Source: DASSSQ01 sp963839285 (lineage in GTDB: Bacteria; Actinomycetota; Thermoleophilia; Gaiellales; Gaiellaceae). From it: a stretch of DNA of 64,000 nt. Shown piece by piece: positions 16,998 to 29,125 of the stretch (the stretch's first letter is position 1; the number at the start of each line of letters is the position of its first letter). Position numbers and translations under genes: made by a program. The notes under the pieces were generated by a model. The model was not told where the DNA came from. It made no database searches and worked only from the letters and a program-made list of their open reading frames with translations. The DNA lies in assembly GCA_963839285.1 (NCBI GenBank), contig CAWIUN010000024.1, positions 1 through 64,000 on the forward strand. The letters run 5' to 3'.

Positions 16998-17131
16998 CGG
17001 AGACCTCCTGGGTCGAGTGCTCCCGCTGCCGCAAAGGGACGCCGCGGCGGGGTGCCGGAGCGCGGCGGCAGCGCTCAGTCACTGTCTGACCGCGCCGGGC
17101 GCGCATGCAAGCGTGGAGACCCGTCCCGCCG

Positions 17132-17163
17132 CCGCTCCTTTCACGCAAAGAGCGGGCTTTTCC
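17132..17163. terminator. Hairpin downstream of secA
   Basis: CCGCTCCTTT (17132-17141) pairs, with one bulge, with AAAGAGCGG (17147-17155). The plus strand continues GCTTTTCC. It sits 12-44 nt after the secA stop. The T-run is on the plus strand, so its use by the minus-strand secA transcript is unsure. The rest of 16998-17175 shows no gene. Confidence 0.4.
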
Positions 17164-17175
17164 GTGCGTCGCGGG

Positions 17176-19836
<2,661 letters not shown>

Positions 19837-19843
19837 CGGGCAC

Positions 19844-19872
19844 AGGGTAGCGTTCGGGCCCGGGAGTATGCT
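19844..19872. promoter_or_regulatory. Divergent secA / pfkB-type promoter pair
   Basis: The gap between the two start codons is only 42 bp. TACCCT (minus, 19849-19844) lies 7 nt before secA ATG, and TATGCT (plus, 19867-19872) lies 6 nt before the kinase GTG. Both spacings predict transcripts starting at the start codon. Confidence 0.45.
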
Positions 19873-19878
19873 GGCGCG

Positions 19879-20672
19879 GTGCTCGACCTGGTCGCCGTCG
19901 GGGAGGTGATGCTGGACGTCGCCGCCCCCGAGCTCGAGCCGGGGCGGGCGGTGCACGGGCCGGTCGCGGTCGGCCCCGGCGGCGCGCCGGTGAACGCGGC
20001 GCTCGCGGCGGCCGCCGAGGGCGCGAGGGCCTGCGTCGTCGGCCGTGTCGGCGACGACGCGGTCGGGCGGCTGATCCGCGAGACGCTGCTCGAACGGGGG
20101 GTCGAGCCGCGCCTCGCGGTCGACCCGGAGCTGCCGACCGGCACCTTCGTCGCGGCGGGGAGCGGGGTCGCCGCCGACCGCGGCGCCAGCGCGAACCTCG
20201 CGCCCGGGGACCTGCCCGCGCGCATCGCGGCGGGCGCGGTGCTCGTCTCCCCCTACGCCTCCCGGGAGGTCGCCGCGGCCGTCGTCGAGCGCGCGCGGCC
20301 CCCTGGGTCGCCGCCCCGGGCGGGAACGCGGCGATCCTCGACCTCGAGGCGGCGGGCGGCGACGCGGAGGCGGCGCTCGAGCGGCTCGCGGCGGGACGGA
20401 GGCTCGTCTGCGTCACCCTGGGCGCGGACGGCGCGGTCGCGGTCCTCGACGGGCGGCTCGAGCGGCGCCGGCCGCCGGAGAGGCTCGCGGAGCCGGCCAC
20501 CGGTGCCGGCGACGCGTTCGCCGCCGGGCTGCTGCTCGCGCTCGGCCGCGGCCTGCCGCTCGGCGACGCGCTGGAGCTCGCCTGCGCCGTCGCCGTCAGC
20601 TCGGTTCGAGCGCGGCGTCCGCGTCCGGCCGGGACGCCTTCCCGTCCGGGAGGCGGATCGGCGGCAGCCTGA
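19879..20672 (+). CDS. PfkB-family carbohydrate kinase (frameshifted)
   Basis: About 265 residues after bridging a one-base shift near 20308. The N-terminus (VAVGEVMLDVAAPEL, VGPGGAPVNAALAAAA, VGRVGDDAVGRLI) and the C-terminal PfkB signature EPATGAGDAFAAGLLLAL, with its catalytic Asp, are both present. It phosphorylates a sugar or nucleoside; the substrate cannot be told from sequence. The end is uncertain: the present frame stops at 20672, but another frame reads on to about 20763 with plausible coding. Confidence 0.75.
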
Positions 20673-20760
20673 TCGAGAGGCGCCTCAGGCGCTGCGCGGC
20701 AGAGAGCGAGATCGGCGCCCGCGAGCGTCGTCGAGCCCGGCCGCCCGGCGAGGGCATCCG

Positions 20761-21298
20761 CTAGAGCCGATCCACGCGCGCCTCGAACAGGTCGCCGTCC
20801 AGCCGCGAGGCGACGACGGCGCCCTCGCCGTCGAGCAGGCGCTCGAGCGCGGGGACGCCGCCGAACGACGGCATCCCGTCGACGACCACCTGCCGGCCCT
20901 CGCGGGTGACGGCCAGGCGGATCTCGTCGCCGGGCGCCTCCGGCAGCTCGATCACGCGGATGCGGCGCGCCGCGACCGCCCACGTCGTCTCGCCGCGCCT
21001 GACCGCCTCGGCCCGGAACGGCGGATCGAGCGAGCGCTCGACCGCGTCCGCGAGCGGCGACGGGTCGTCCGGGCCCGGATTCGACCACGAGCGTCCCGTC
21101 CGGGAGCGCCGCGAACGCGGCCGTGTCTCCCTCGAGCTCGGCCTCGGCCGTCACGACCGCGTCCCATTCCCGCGCACGCGCGACCCCGTGGATGCCCACC
21201 TCGCCCCAGCCCGGCCGCGGGTCGAGCGGCCTGCCGAGGTCGAGTCCTCCCTCGCGCGCGAGCCGGCGATGCACCGGCTCGCGCCGGAAGAATCCCAC
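20761..21298 (-). CDS. Hypothetical protein (frameshifted)
   Basis: About 178 residues read in two frames with a shift near 21070. The first half is MGFFRREPVHRRLAREGGLD.., AREWDAVVTAEAELEGD. The second half is ERSLDPPFRAEAVRRGETTW.., VIELPEAPGDEIRLAVTREG and FGGVPALERLL. No family recognised; no signal peptide or membrane segment. The start GTG at 21298 lies 5 nt after the hpf stop, so the gene is likely co-transcribed with hpf. Confidence 0.55.
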
Positions 21299-21303
21299 GT
21301 CCG

Positions 21304-21858
21304 TTACTCGGTCGGCTCGATCAGCCCGTAGTCGCCCGCCCTGCGGCGGTAGACGACGTTGACGTCGCCGCTTCCGTCGTTGCGGAAGACGAAGAAGTCG
21401 TGGCCGACGAGCTCGAGCTGGAGCACCGCCTCCTCGGGCGTCATCGACTTGACGGAGAACTGCTTGGCCTTCACGATCGCCGGCTCCGCCTCGCCTGCGA
21501 CCGGGATCATTCCCGGCTCGGGCTCCGGAAGGTGGCCGTTGCGCGCCTGCCGCCGCGGCTCTTCTCGCCGCTTCTCGCGGTAGCGCTTGACCTGACGCTC
21601 GAGCTTCTCGACCAGCTGGTCGATCGAGGCCTTCATGTCCACCGATGCCTCACGCGCGCGCAGGGTCGGGCCCTTCGTCCAGATCGTCGCCTCGGCGACG
21701 TGGTTCTCGGAGATGGACGGGTTCTTCTCGACCATCAGCTCGAGCTCCACCTGCGTCGGGTCGGCCAGCTGCTTGGACAGCTTGCCGAGCTTCTCCTCCG
21801 CGTAGGTCCGGATCGAGGGGCTGACGTCCACGTTCCTGCCCTTCACCTGAAGTCGCAT
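21304..21858 (-). CDS. hpf: Ribosome hibernation promoting factor, long form
   Basis: 184 residues. The N-terminal domain (1-100) has the HPF/YfiA beta-alpha fold start MRLQVKGRNVDVSPSIRTYA and AREASVDMKASIDQLVEKLE. A linker leads to the C-terminal dimerisation domain (KQFSVKSMTPEEAVLQLELV, FFVFRN, VVYRRRAGDYGLIEP). The long form pairs two 70S ribosomes into inactive 100S dimers in stationary phase. A clear GGAGGAG site precedes the ATG. Confidence 0.93.
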   Translation of the reverse strand: MRLQVKGRNVDVSPSIRTYAEEKLGKLSKQLADPTQVELELMVEKNPSISENHVAEATIWTKGPTLRAREASVDMKASIDQLVEKLERQVKRYREKRREEPRRQARNGHLPEPEPGMIPVAGEAEPAIVKAKQFSVKSMTPEEAVLQLELVGHDFFVFRNDGSGDVNVVYRRRAGDYGLIEPTE

Positions 21859-21891
21859 CGACTCCTCCTGGATGTGTCAGCCGTACTGCTC

Positions 21892-22563
21892 TCAATCTAA
21901 CGAACGCAGAGCCCGTGCGAACGTCACCACCTCGACGCGGCGCGCACCCGCGTGCCGCAGCGCGGTCGCCGCCGCCGAGACGGTCGCCCCGGTCGTGTAG
22001 ACGTCGTCGACGAGGCAGACCCGCGTAGGCGCCCGCGCACGGGCCCGGAATGCGCCGGCGACGTTCCCCCGGCGCGCGCGGCGATCGAGCCCGCGCTGCG
22101 GCCGGGCGGCGCGGGTGCGGGCGAGCAGCGGCGCAGGCTCGAGCTGCCAGCGGCGTCCGAGCTCGCGCGCGAGCGCCTCGGCCGTCGAGTGACCCCGGCG
22201 GAGCGACCGGTCGGCGACCGCCGGCACCCAGACGAGAGCGCCGGCGTCGGGCCGCTCGACCGTCTCCACGACCGCGTCGGCCGCGAGGGCGACGATCCGG
22301 CGCAGGCCGCGCTCCTTCCAGCCCCGGACGAGCAGCGCCACGACCGCGTCGTACCCGACCGCCGCGCGGGCCCGTCCGAAGGCGAGTCGGCGGCCGGCGC
22401 ACTCGCGGCAGCGCTCGACGGGCCACGCGGTCGGCGCGCCGCACCGCTCGCAGAGCGGCGGGCCGAGCAGCGGCAGTCCCGCGAGGCAGCCCGGGCAGAC
22501 GACGCCGCCGGAACGGCCGCAGCCGAGACAGCGCTGGGGGAAGACGGTGTCGAGCAGGGCCAT
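21892..22563 (-). CDS. ComF-family phosphoribosyltransferase-like protein
   Basis: 223 residues. The N-terminal zinc-binding region has paired cysteines (CLGCGRSGGVVCPGC, CERCG, CREC). The phosphoribosyltransferase-like domain ends with the PRPP-binding motif VCLVDDVYTTGATVSAA. Known relatives include ComF and GntX, needed for DNA uptake in some bacteria; whether this host is competent is unknown. It sits 33 nt upstream of hpf, the usual neighbour order. Confidence 0.85.
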   Translation of the reverse strand: MALLDTVFPQRCLGCGRSGGVVCPGCLAGLPLLGPPLCERCGAPTAWPVERCRECAGRRLAFGRARAAVGYDAVVALLVRGWKERGLRRIVALAADAVVETVERPDAGALVWVPAVADRSLRRGHSTAEALARELGRRWQLEPAPLLARTRAARPQRGLDRRARRGNVAGAFRARARAPTRVCLVDDVYTTGATVSAAATALRHAGARRVEVVTFARALRSLD

Positions 22564-22617
22564 GCGCCCACGATAGGCGCCCGCGTGTGACCGCTTCGTG
22601 CCGATTTCGTGCCGAAA

Positions 22618-25547
22618 CTACGGCACGACGAGGAAGGCGCAGGGGATCGGCGAGCCGGTCGTCGCCGACGTCACCTTGGCGACCTCGAACGCGACGCGAT
22701 CCCCGTCCGGCCGCTCGACGTCGAGGCGCTCGCCGCGCGCCGGCGGCGGCCCGTCGCGCTCCACGAGCGCATAGCCGCTTCCCGTCGGAAGAAAGAGCAG
22801 GTGCCGGTCGAGCGGTGGCAGTCGGCATCGGTCTGCTCCGGCTGCTCGCGGCGCTCGGTCAGCTCTGCCTCGAGCTCCGCGATCCGGAGCTCGCGCTCCG
22901 CGAGCAGAGACCGAAGCTCGGCTGCGCGGGCGGCGTGGCTGCCCGCGAGCTCCTCCAGCTCCGCCGCGCGGGCGACCTGCCGCGCCTCTGCCGCGGTGGC
23001 AGAAGCCGAACGTGCCTCGAGTCCCGCCAGCTCGGCTTCCAGCTCGACCACGCGAGCCGCCAGGCGCTCCCGCCCCTCGGCGAGCTCCGCCTCGCGCGCC
23101 TCGGACTCCGCGTCGGCCGCGGCGGCTCGAGCCGCCTGGAGCCCTTCGAGGCCCTGCCAGCTTCGCCTCGAGCTCGGCCGCCCGAGCTGCGAGACGGTCC
23201 CGCTCCTCCAGCGATCTCGACTCTCGCTCGCCGAGCTCGCTCTCGAGCTCGGCGACGCGAGCGGCATGCGCCTGCTCCAGGCCGTCCAGCTTCCGCTCGA
23301 GCTCGGCCGCGCGGGCGCTCGAACGCTCCCGCTCCGCCGCCAGCTCGGCCTCGCGCGCCGCCAGCCCGGACTCGGACTCGGCGACCAGAGCCGCCCGCCG
23401 CTCTTCGAGCTCTGCCAGCTCGGCCTCCAGCTCGACCACACGAGCCGCCGAACGCTCCCGCTCCTCCGTCAACCCCGCAAGCGCCTCTTCGAGCTCGACG
23501 ACACGAGCCGCCAGGCTCTCCCGCTCCTCCCTCGACCTCGACGCGGCTTCCGCGCGCTCGGCCTCGAGCTCCCCGAGCCGAGCAGCATGTGCCTCCGCCA
23601 GCCGCGCCGACTCCGCCTCGAGCTCGACCACGCGAGCCGACAGGCGCTCGCGCTCCTCGGTCGATCTCGCCTCTCGCTCCGCGAGCTCGCCCTCGAGCTC
23701 GGCGACGCGAGCAGCATGGGACTCGGCGAGCCGCCCCACCTCCGCCTCGAGCTCGATCACACGGCCGGGCCGAGCGCTCTCGCTCCTCGGACCAACCTGG
23801 CCCGCCCCGCTTCCAGCTCGACGACCCGAGCCGCCAGGCGTTCCCGCTCCTCCGTCGACCTCGACGCGGCCTCGGCGCGCTCACGCTCGAGCTCTGCGAG
23901 CCGTGCCGGCATGCGCCTCCGCCAGCCTGGCCGGCTGCGCTTCCAGCTCGACCACGCGTGCAGCATGCGACTCGGCAAGCTGCGCCAGCTCCGCCTCCAG
24001 CTCGCCCACGCGGGCCGCCAGACGCTCGCGCTCCTCCGCCGAGACCTCTCGCTCCGCCAGCTCGGACTCCAGCTCGACCACGCGAGCAGCATGCGACTCG
24101 GCAAGCTGCGCCAGCTCCGCCTCGAACTCGACCACGCGACCCGACAGACGCTCGCGCTCCTCCGCCGAAGCCTCCCGCGCCGCCAGCTCACCCTCCAGCT
24201 CGGCGAGGCGTGCAGCCGATGCGCTCTCGATCCACGGCCGGCGCCAGCTCGACTCCTCCAGCTCGACGAGGCGAGCAGCATGCGACTCGGCGACCTGCGC
24301 CAGCTCCGCCTCCAGCTCGACCGCGCGAGCCCCCGCACGCTCCCGCTCCCCGGCCAGCGGCGTGAGCGACTCCTCCAGCTCGACCACGCGAGCAGCATGC
24401 GACTCGGCAAGCTGCGCCAGCTCCGCCTCCAGCTCCACGACGCGAGCCCGCATCGCGACTCGGGCCAGCTGCGCCAGCTCCGCCTCCAGCTCGACCGCGC
24501 GAGCCACCGCACGCTCCCGCTCCTCGGCCAGCGCCGTGAGCGACTCCTCCAGCTCGACGACGCGAGCAGCATGCGACTCGGCAAGCTGCGCCAGCTCCGC
24601 CTCCAGCTCGACCACGCGCGCCGCCGAGCTCTCGCGCAGCTCGTCCAGCGCCGACGCCTGCTCGGCGAGGCTCGCGGCGGCTGCCGCCTCTCTCGCCGCG
24701 CTCTCCTCGAGGGAGGCGGCGAGCGCGTCACGCTCGCGCTCCCGCTCCGACAGTGCCCGCAGCAGCTCGGGCACCGGATCGTTTCCGGGCATCGCGGCCG
24801 GTGACGGATCCGTGCGAGGCGGCGGCGGGGTTGCCGCCACCGGCTCGGCCACCGCAGGCTCGGGCGGCGCCGCCTTGGCCACCGGGGTCTCGACCACGGG
24901 CGCCACCTCGGCCACCGGGGATGCGACCGGCGCCGCCTCGGCCACCGCAGGCGCGGCTGCCACGGGCGCGACTGCCTCCGGCTCGGCCACGGGCGCGACC
25001 GCAGCCGGTGCGACGGGCAGGCCCGGTGACGGGCGGCAGGAGAACGGGCTCCTCGAGGGCCGGCGCGGCGAGAATCGGCGGCTCGGCCGGGAGTGTCTCG
25101 CCCGTCGGCGCCACGCTGTCCGGGACGACCGCGATCGTCAGGCCGGCGCGACCGCCGGGCCCGGCGACCGGCTCGATCCGGCGGCCGCAGTTCGCCGATC
25201 GCGAGGCTCTGTCCGCCCGCGAGTGGCCCGACCGGCGGCAAGTCCTGTGTGCCTCCCTTCAGGCTTCCGACCGGCGGCAGCGCGGGCGTGTCCTCCCGCG
25301 CGAGATCTCGACGGAAGCCCACCGAGACGCCGAACTCGCTCCGGTGCAGCCCGCCCTGCTGCTCTGCGAGCGCCGAGGCGAGCACGGGCGCCGACGCGAG
25401 ACCGAGGTCGACGAGCACCTGCCCGAGCGGCTTGCCCAGCCGCTCCTGCTCGCGCAGGGCGAGCGCGAGCTGCTCCTCCGTCAGGATCCCCTGCTCGACG
25501 AGGAGCGCCCCCAGGGGACGTCGCTGCATCTCGTGGGCCGCATCCAC
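22618..25547 (-). CDS. Very long coiled-coil protein with MshEN-like N-terminus (multiple frameshifts)
   Basis: About 975 residues in all, read across frames that shift near 25190, 25030, 23910, 23770, 23150 and 22850. Residues 8-70 match the N-terminal domain of type II/IV secretion ATPases (PLGALLVEQGILTEEQLALA, LREQERLGKPLGQVL). A 200-residue Pro/Ala/Val linker follows. About 560 residues of coiled coil come next, built of 42-residue units with ARVVELE, AELAQLAESHAARVVELE and EEREREAL-like heptads. The C-terminal 65 residues form a globular end (RHLLFLPTGSGYALVERDG..). No ATPase domain is present. The start is GTG 25547 or ATG 25529. Function unknown; a structural or cyclic-nucleotide-sensing scaffold is one possibility. 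Confidence 0.65.
23961..24640 (-). repeat. In-gene DNA repeats encoding 42-residue coiled-coil units
   Basis: The segment CAGCATGCGACTCGGCAAGC or close variants recurs at 23961, 24087, 24276, 24393 and 24567, within longer near-identical blocks. The first spacings are 126 and 189 bp (6 and 9 heptads); later ones are irregular, perhaps from indels. The near-identity at DNA level implies recent internal duplication, and also makes this stretch prone to misassembly. Confidence 0.7.
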
Positions 25548-25673
25548 GCGACCGTTATCGGCAGAAAACCGCTCGGACGCGAGGTCCGCGTGCCGGGCTC
25601 GCCGACCGGGCCCCGCACTCGTGGTCCCGCGCAGGTGCCGACGCGGCGACGGCGGCAGCGCGATCTCGTCCGC

Positions 25674-26441
25674 TCAGCCCTCGAGCGAGTAGGCCTCGCG
25701 GCGCGGCAGCCCCACACGCTCCCGCATGCGGTTGTCCGCCTCGAGCAGCTGCGCGTGGTTGCCGATGTCGTACCAGCGGCCCTCGAAGCGATAGCCGTAG
25801 ACGGGCTTCTGCTGCGAGAGCCAGCCGAGGAAGCTGCCGATGTTGTCCGGCGGGTGCCCCTGCGCCAGGTAGCGCTCGACGAGCGGGACGTGCTCGCGCG
25901 GGAAGACGTAGGTCGCGGTCGAGGCGAGCGTCGAGGGCGGGTCGCTCGGCTTCTCGACGAAGTAGACGATCCGGCCGTCGTCGTCGAGCTCGACGATGCC
26001 CATGTGGGTCGCCAGCTCGAGGTCGCCGCAGTCGTAGACGGCCGTCGCGCTGGCCGTCCCGTGGGCGCGGGCGACGTCGATCAGAGCGGCCAGCCCGTAC
26101 TCGAAGAGGTTGTCTCCCGCGAGCACGAGCAGGTCGTCGTCGAGGCGGCCGCGCTCGATCGTCAGGTGCAGGTCGCCGACGGCGCCGAGCCGGTCCTCGT
26201 TCGTGCTCGTGCCGTCGTCGTGGACGACGACGCCGTGCGGCTCGGCCCAGCGCGCGAAGTCGGCGGCGAAGCGGCTGTTCGTGACGAGGTGCACCTCGTC
26301 GACCTCGTCGACCTCGCGCACGCCGTCGAGGATCCAGTCGAGCATCGGCCGGCCGCCGACCGGCAGCAGCTGCTTGGGGACGTCGTCGGTCAGCGGGCGC
26401 AGCCGGGTCGCGTAGCCGGCGGCGAGCAGGACGGCCTTCAT
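25674..26441 (-). CDS. Sugar-phosphate nucleotidyltransferase (RmlA-like)
   Basis: 255 residues. The nucleotidyltransferase start MKAVLLAAGYATRLRPLT carries the GXGTRL-type phosphate-binding loop (here GYATRL), and DVPKQLLPVGGRPML contains the catalytic Lys. DLLVLAGDNLFEYG is the metal/nucleotide site and GRWYDIGNH a C-terminal motif. It makes an NDP-sugar, probably dTDP- or UDP-glucose, from sugar-1-phosphate and NTP. Its ATG overlaps the mtnA stop (ATGA), so the two are coupled despite unrelated pathways. Confidence 0.85.
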   Translation of the reverse strand: MKAVLLAAGYATRLRPLTDDVPKQLLPVGGRPMLDWILDGVREVDEVDEVHLVTNSRFAADFARWAEPHGVVVHDDGTSTNEDRLGAVGDLHLTIERGRLDDDLLVLAGDNLFEYGLAALIDVARAHGTASATAVYDCGDLELATHMGIVELDDDGRIVYFVEKPSDPPSTLASTATYVFPREHVPLVERYLAQGHPPDNIGSFLGWLSQQKPVYGYRFEGRWYDIGNHAQLLEADNRMRERVGLPRREAYSLEG

Positions 26442-27401
26442 GCGTGGACGACCCGCGGCAGCGACTGCTCGAAGGGCGCCCGGTGGACGCCCTCCTCGGT
26501 CACGATCGCCTCGATCAGCTCGGCGGGCGTCACGTCGAAGGCGGGGTTGCGGGCCGGGAAGTGCCCGGTCACCTCGGCCGGATCGCGCTCCTCGATCGGG
26601 ATCCCGCCGCCGTCGGGCGTATCCGGGTCGATCGTCGAGGTCGGCGCGACGACGTAGAGCGGCAGCCCGTGGTGGGCCGCGGCGACGGCGAGCGAGTAGG
26701 TGCCGATCTTGTTGGCGGTGTCGCCGTTCGCCGCGATCCGGTCGGCGCCCGTGACGACGCAGTCGACCTCGCCGCGTGCCATCAGCGAGGCGGCGGCCGA
26801 GTCGGCGATCACGGTGTGCGGGATCCCGAGCTCGCTCAGCTCGAACGCGGTCAGCCGTGCGCCCTGGAGCAGCGGCCGCGTCTCGTCGACGAGGACGTGC
26901 TCGACGAGCCCGCGCTCCCAGCCGGCACGGATCATCCCGACGGCCGAGCCGTAGCCGCCCGTCGCGAGCCCGCCCGCGTTGCAGTGGGTGAGGACGCGGA
27001 CGCCGGGAGCGAGCAGGTCGGCGCCGTGCGCGCCCATCCGGCGGCAGCGCTCGACCTCGTCCTCGTGGATCCGCGCCGCCGTCGCCGCCGGGTCGTCGGC
27101 GCCCGCGACCTCGGCCAGCGCCCAGGCGAGGTTGACCGCGGTCGGGCGAGAGGCGGCGAGCACCCGCGCCGCCTCGAGCGAGGTCCTCCCCGCGCCGCGC
27201 GGCGAGCGCGTAGCCGTAGGCGGCGGCGATCCCGATCGCGGGCGCGCCGCGGACGACCATCGTCCGGATCGCCTCGGCCACCTCGGCCGCCGTCCGGCAC
27301 TCGACCCAGGCGATCTCGCCCGGCAGCAGCCGCTGGTCGAGCAGGACGACGCGGTCGCCGTCGAGCCGGAGGATCTCGTGGGGTTCGAGCGCGGTGCTCA
27401 T
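26438..27401 (-). CDS. mtnA: S-methyl-5-thioribose-1-phosphate isomerase (one frameshift)
   Basis: About 320 residues. The N-terminus is VVLLDQRLLPGEIAWVEC and TMVVRGAPAIGIAAAYGYAL. After a shift near 27184 come the catalytic Cys in HCNAGGLATGGYG and Asp in GADRIAANGDTANKIGTYSL. It converts methylthioribose-1-phosphate to the ribulose form in methionine salvage. The same fold serves eIF2B-like proteins, but these residues support MtnA. It lies downstream of ahcY, separated by a strong hairpin, which groups methyl-cycle genes. Confidence 0.9.
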
Positions 27402-27405
27402 GCGA

Positions 27406-27452
27406 GCGCCGACGGCTCCTTGTGACACTTCGTCACAAGGAGCCGTCGGCGC
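27406..27452. terminator. 21-bp perfect inverted repeat between ahcY and mtnA
   Basis: Arms 27406-27426 and 27432-27452 are perfectly complementary around a 5-nt loop (ACTTC). It fills nearly the whole ahcY-mtnA gap, ending 5 nt before the mtnA start codon. There is no T-run. It could be a Rho-type pause, an mRNA stability barrier lowering mtnA expression, or an operator; its centre GTGACACTTCGTCAC recurs elsewhere. Confidence 0.75.
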
Positions 27453-27463
27453 GGTGCGGCGGC

Positions 27464-28732
27464 TCAGGTGCCCTCGTCCCAGGAGGCGAGGTACTTGGCC
27501 TGCTCCTCGGTCAGCCGGTCGATCTCGGCGCCCATCGTCGCCAGCTTCAGGCGCGCGATCTCGCGGTCGATGTCGTCGGGCACCGGGTAGACCTTCCGCT
27601 CGAGCGAGGCGGCGTTCTGCACCGCGTACTCGGCCGAGAGGGCCTGGTTCGCGAACGACATGTCCATCACGATCGCCGGATGGCCCTCGGCCGCCGAGAT
27701 GTTGACGAGCCGGCCCTCGGCGAGCAGGAAGATGCGGCGGCCGTCCTCGAGCCGGAACTCCTCGACGAACGCGCGCGACTCCCGCGTCTCCGCGGCGAGC
27801 GAGCGCAGCGCCGGGATGTCGATCTCGACGTTGAAGTGGCCCGTGTTGGCGAGGATCGCGCCGTCGCGCATCAGCTCGAAGTGCTGGCGGGCGAGCACGT
27901 GCTTGTCGCCGGTGGCGGTGCAGAAGATGTCGCCCACCTTGGCGGCCTCGGTCATCGGCATCACCTCGAAGCCGTCCATCAGCGCCTCGAGCGCCCGCAT
28001 CGGGTCGACCTCGGTCACGATCACGTGCGAGCCCAGGCCCTTCGCGCGCATGGCGACGCCGCGGCCGACCCAGCCGTAGCCGGCGACGACGAAGCGCTTG
28101 CCGGCGAGCAGGACGTTCGTCGCACGGATGATCCCGTCGATCGTCGACTGGCCGGTGCCGTAGCGGTTGTCGAACAGGTGCTTGGTCTTCGCCTCGTTGA
28201 CCGCGATCACCGGGAAGCCGAGGGCGCCGTCGCGCTCGAGCGCCTTCAGGCGGATGACGCCGGTGGTCGTCTCCTCGGTGCCGGCGATGATGTCCGAGAG
28301 CTGCTCGCGGCGGGCCGAGTGGAGGACGCCGATCACGTCGGCGCCGTCGTCCATCGTCAGCTGCGGCTTGTGGTCGACCGCGGCCTCGATGTGCCTGTAG
28401 TAGGTGTCGTTGTCCTCGCCCTTGATCGCGAAGGTCGGGATCTCGTAGGCGTCGACGAGCGCCGAGGCGACGTCGTCCTGGGTCGAGAGCGGGTTGGACG
28501 CGCACAGGACGACGTCGGCGCCGCCGGCCTTCAGCGTGCGCATCAGGTTCGCCGTCTCGGTCGTCACGTGCAGGCAGGCGGCGATCCGGTAGCCGGCCAG
28601 CGGCTGCTCGCGCTCGAAGCGCTCGCGGATCGCGGCCAGCACCGGCATCTGCCGGTCGGCCCACTCGATGCGGCGCACGCCCTCGGGCGCCAGCGCCAGG
28701 TCCTTCACGTCGTGTCGCGTCGTCGTTGCCAT
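27464..28732 (-). CDS. ahcY: Adenosylhomocysteinase
   Basis: 422 residues, intact. S-adenosylhomocysteine hydrolase features: CLHVTTETANLMRTLKAGGA, SNPLSTQDDVASAL, the NAD-binding VAGYGWVGRGVAMRAKGLG, NTGHFNVEIDI and LLAEGRLVNISAAEGHPA. It uses bound NAD to split SAH into adenosine and homocysteine, which MetH (35967-39530) remethylates. It lacks the C-terminal extension of eukaryotic enzymes, ending in LASWDEGT. It starts 30 nt after the MerR gene, so the regulator and enzyme form an operon. Confidence 0.96.
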   Translation of the reverse strand: MATTTRHDVKDLALAPEGVRRIEWADRQMPVLAAIRERFEREQPLAGYRIAACLHVTTETANLMRTLKAGGADVVLCASNPLSTQDDVASALVDAYEIPTFAIKGEDNDTYYRHIEAAVDHKPQLTMDDGADVIGVLHSARREQLSDIIAGTEETTTGVIRLKALERDGALGFPVIAVNEAKTKHLFDNRYGTGQSTIDGIIRATNVLLAGKRFVVAGYGWVGRGVAMRAKGLGSHVIVTEVDPMRALEALMDGFEVMPMTEAAKVGDIFCTATGDKHVLARQHFELMRDGAILANTGHFNVEIDIPALRSLAAETRESRAFVEEFRLEDGRRIFLLAEGRLVNISAAEGHPAIVMDMSFANQALSAEYAVQNAASLERKVYPVPDDIDREIARLKLATMGAEIDRLTEEQAKYLASWDEGT

Positions 28733-28762
28733 CAGTCCTCTTCTCGTTGGTCGTCGGCGAGT

Positions 28763-29095
28763 CTAGACGGCGAGCAGGCGCTCCTGCTTGCGCTGCTCCC
28801 ACTCGACCCAGGCAGGCGCCGCGGCGTCGGTCCCCGCGAGCCAGGTCTCGACGGCCGCGCGGAGCTCGGGCTCCCGCCGCAGCCGCAGCGCGAACGAGAC
28901 GTCGTCGAGGCTGAGCCCGTAGCGGCGCCGCAGCTCGGCCAGCGAACGGAGCTGGTTCAGCTCCAGGAGGCCGTAGACGCGGTAGCCGGCGGGCGTCCGC
29001 TGCGGGACGACGAGGCCCGCTCGTTCGAGGTAGCGCAGCATCCGGGGCGACCAGCCGCTGCGCGCGGCCGCCTCCCCCACCGTCAGGTCGTTCAC
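28763..29095 (-). CDS. MerR-family transcriptional regulator
   Basis: 110 residues. The N-terminal winged HTH is LTVGEAAARSGWSPRMLRYL, ERAGLVVPQRTPAGYRVYGL. A short coiled-coil helix (LAELRRRYGLSLDDVSFALR) and a C-terminal tail without obvious metal cysteines follow. It is encoded directly upstream of ahcY and so may control methyl-cycle genes; that is inference from position. It resembles HspR-like small MerR proteins in size. GTG start, no ribosome site, TAAGGT 7 nt upstream. Confidence 0.85.
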   Translation of the reverse strand: MNDLTVGEAAARSGWSPRMLRYLERAGLVVPQRTPAGYRVYGLLELNQLRSLAELRRRYGLSLDDVSFALRLRREPELRAAVETWLAGTDAAAPAWVEWEQRKQERLLAV

Positions 29096-29102
29096 GCGCG
29101 GA

Positions 29103-29125
29103 ACCTTACCACAACTGTGTCAAGG
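29103..29125 (-). promoter_or_regulatory. Promoter with dyad operator of merR-ahcY
   Basis: The minus strand reads CCTTGACACA-GT-TGTGGTAAGG, an imperfect palindrome (8 of 10 arm positions) at 29125-29104. Its right end forms the -10 TAAGGT, 7 nt before the merR GTG. An operator overlapping the -10 suggests autoregulation. It also overlaps the methyltransferase stop. Confidence 0.45.

Noticed and set aside
23961..24640. CRISPR-like regular repeats
   Set aside because: The repeats are coding, spaced by multiples of heptads, and the intervals are themselves similar. There are no unique spacers and no cas genes.
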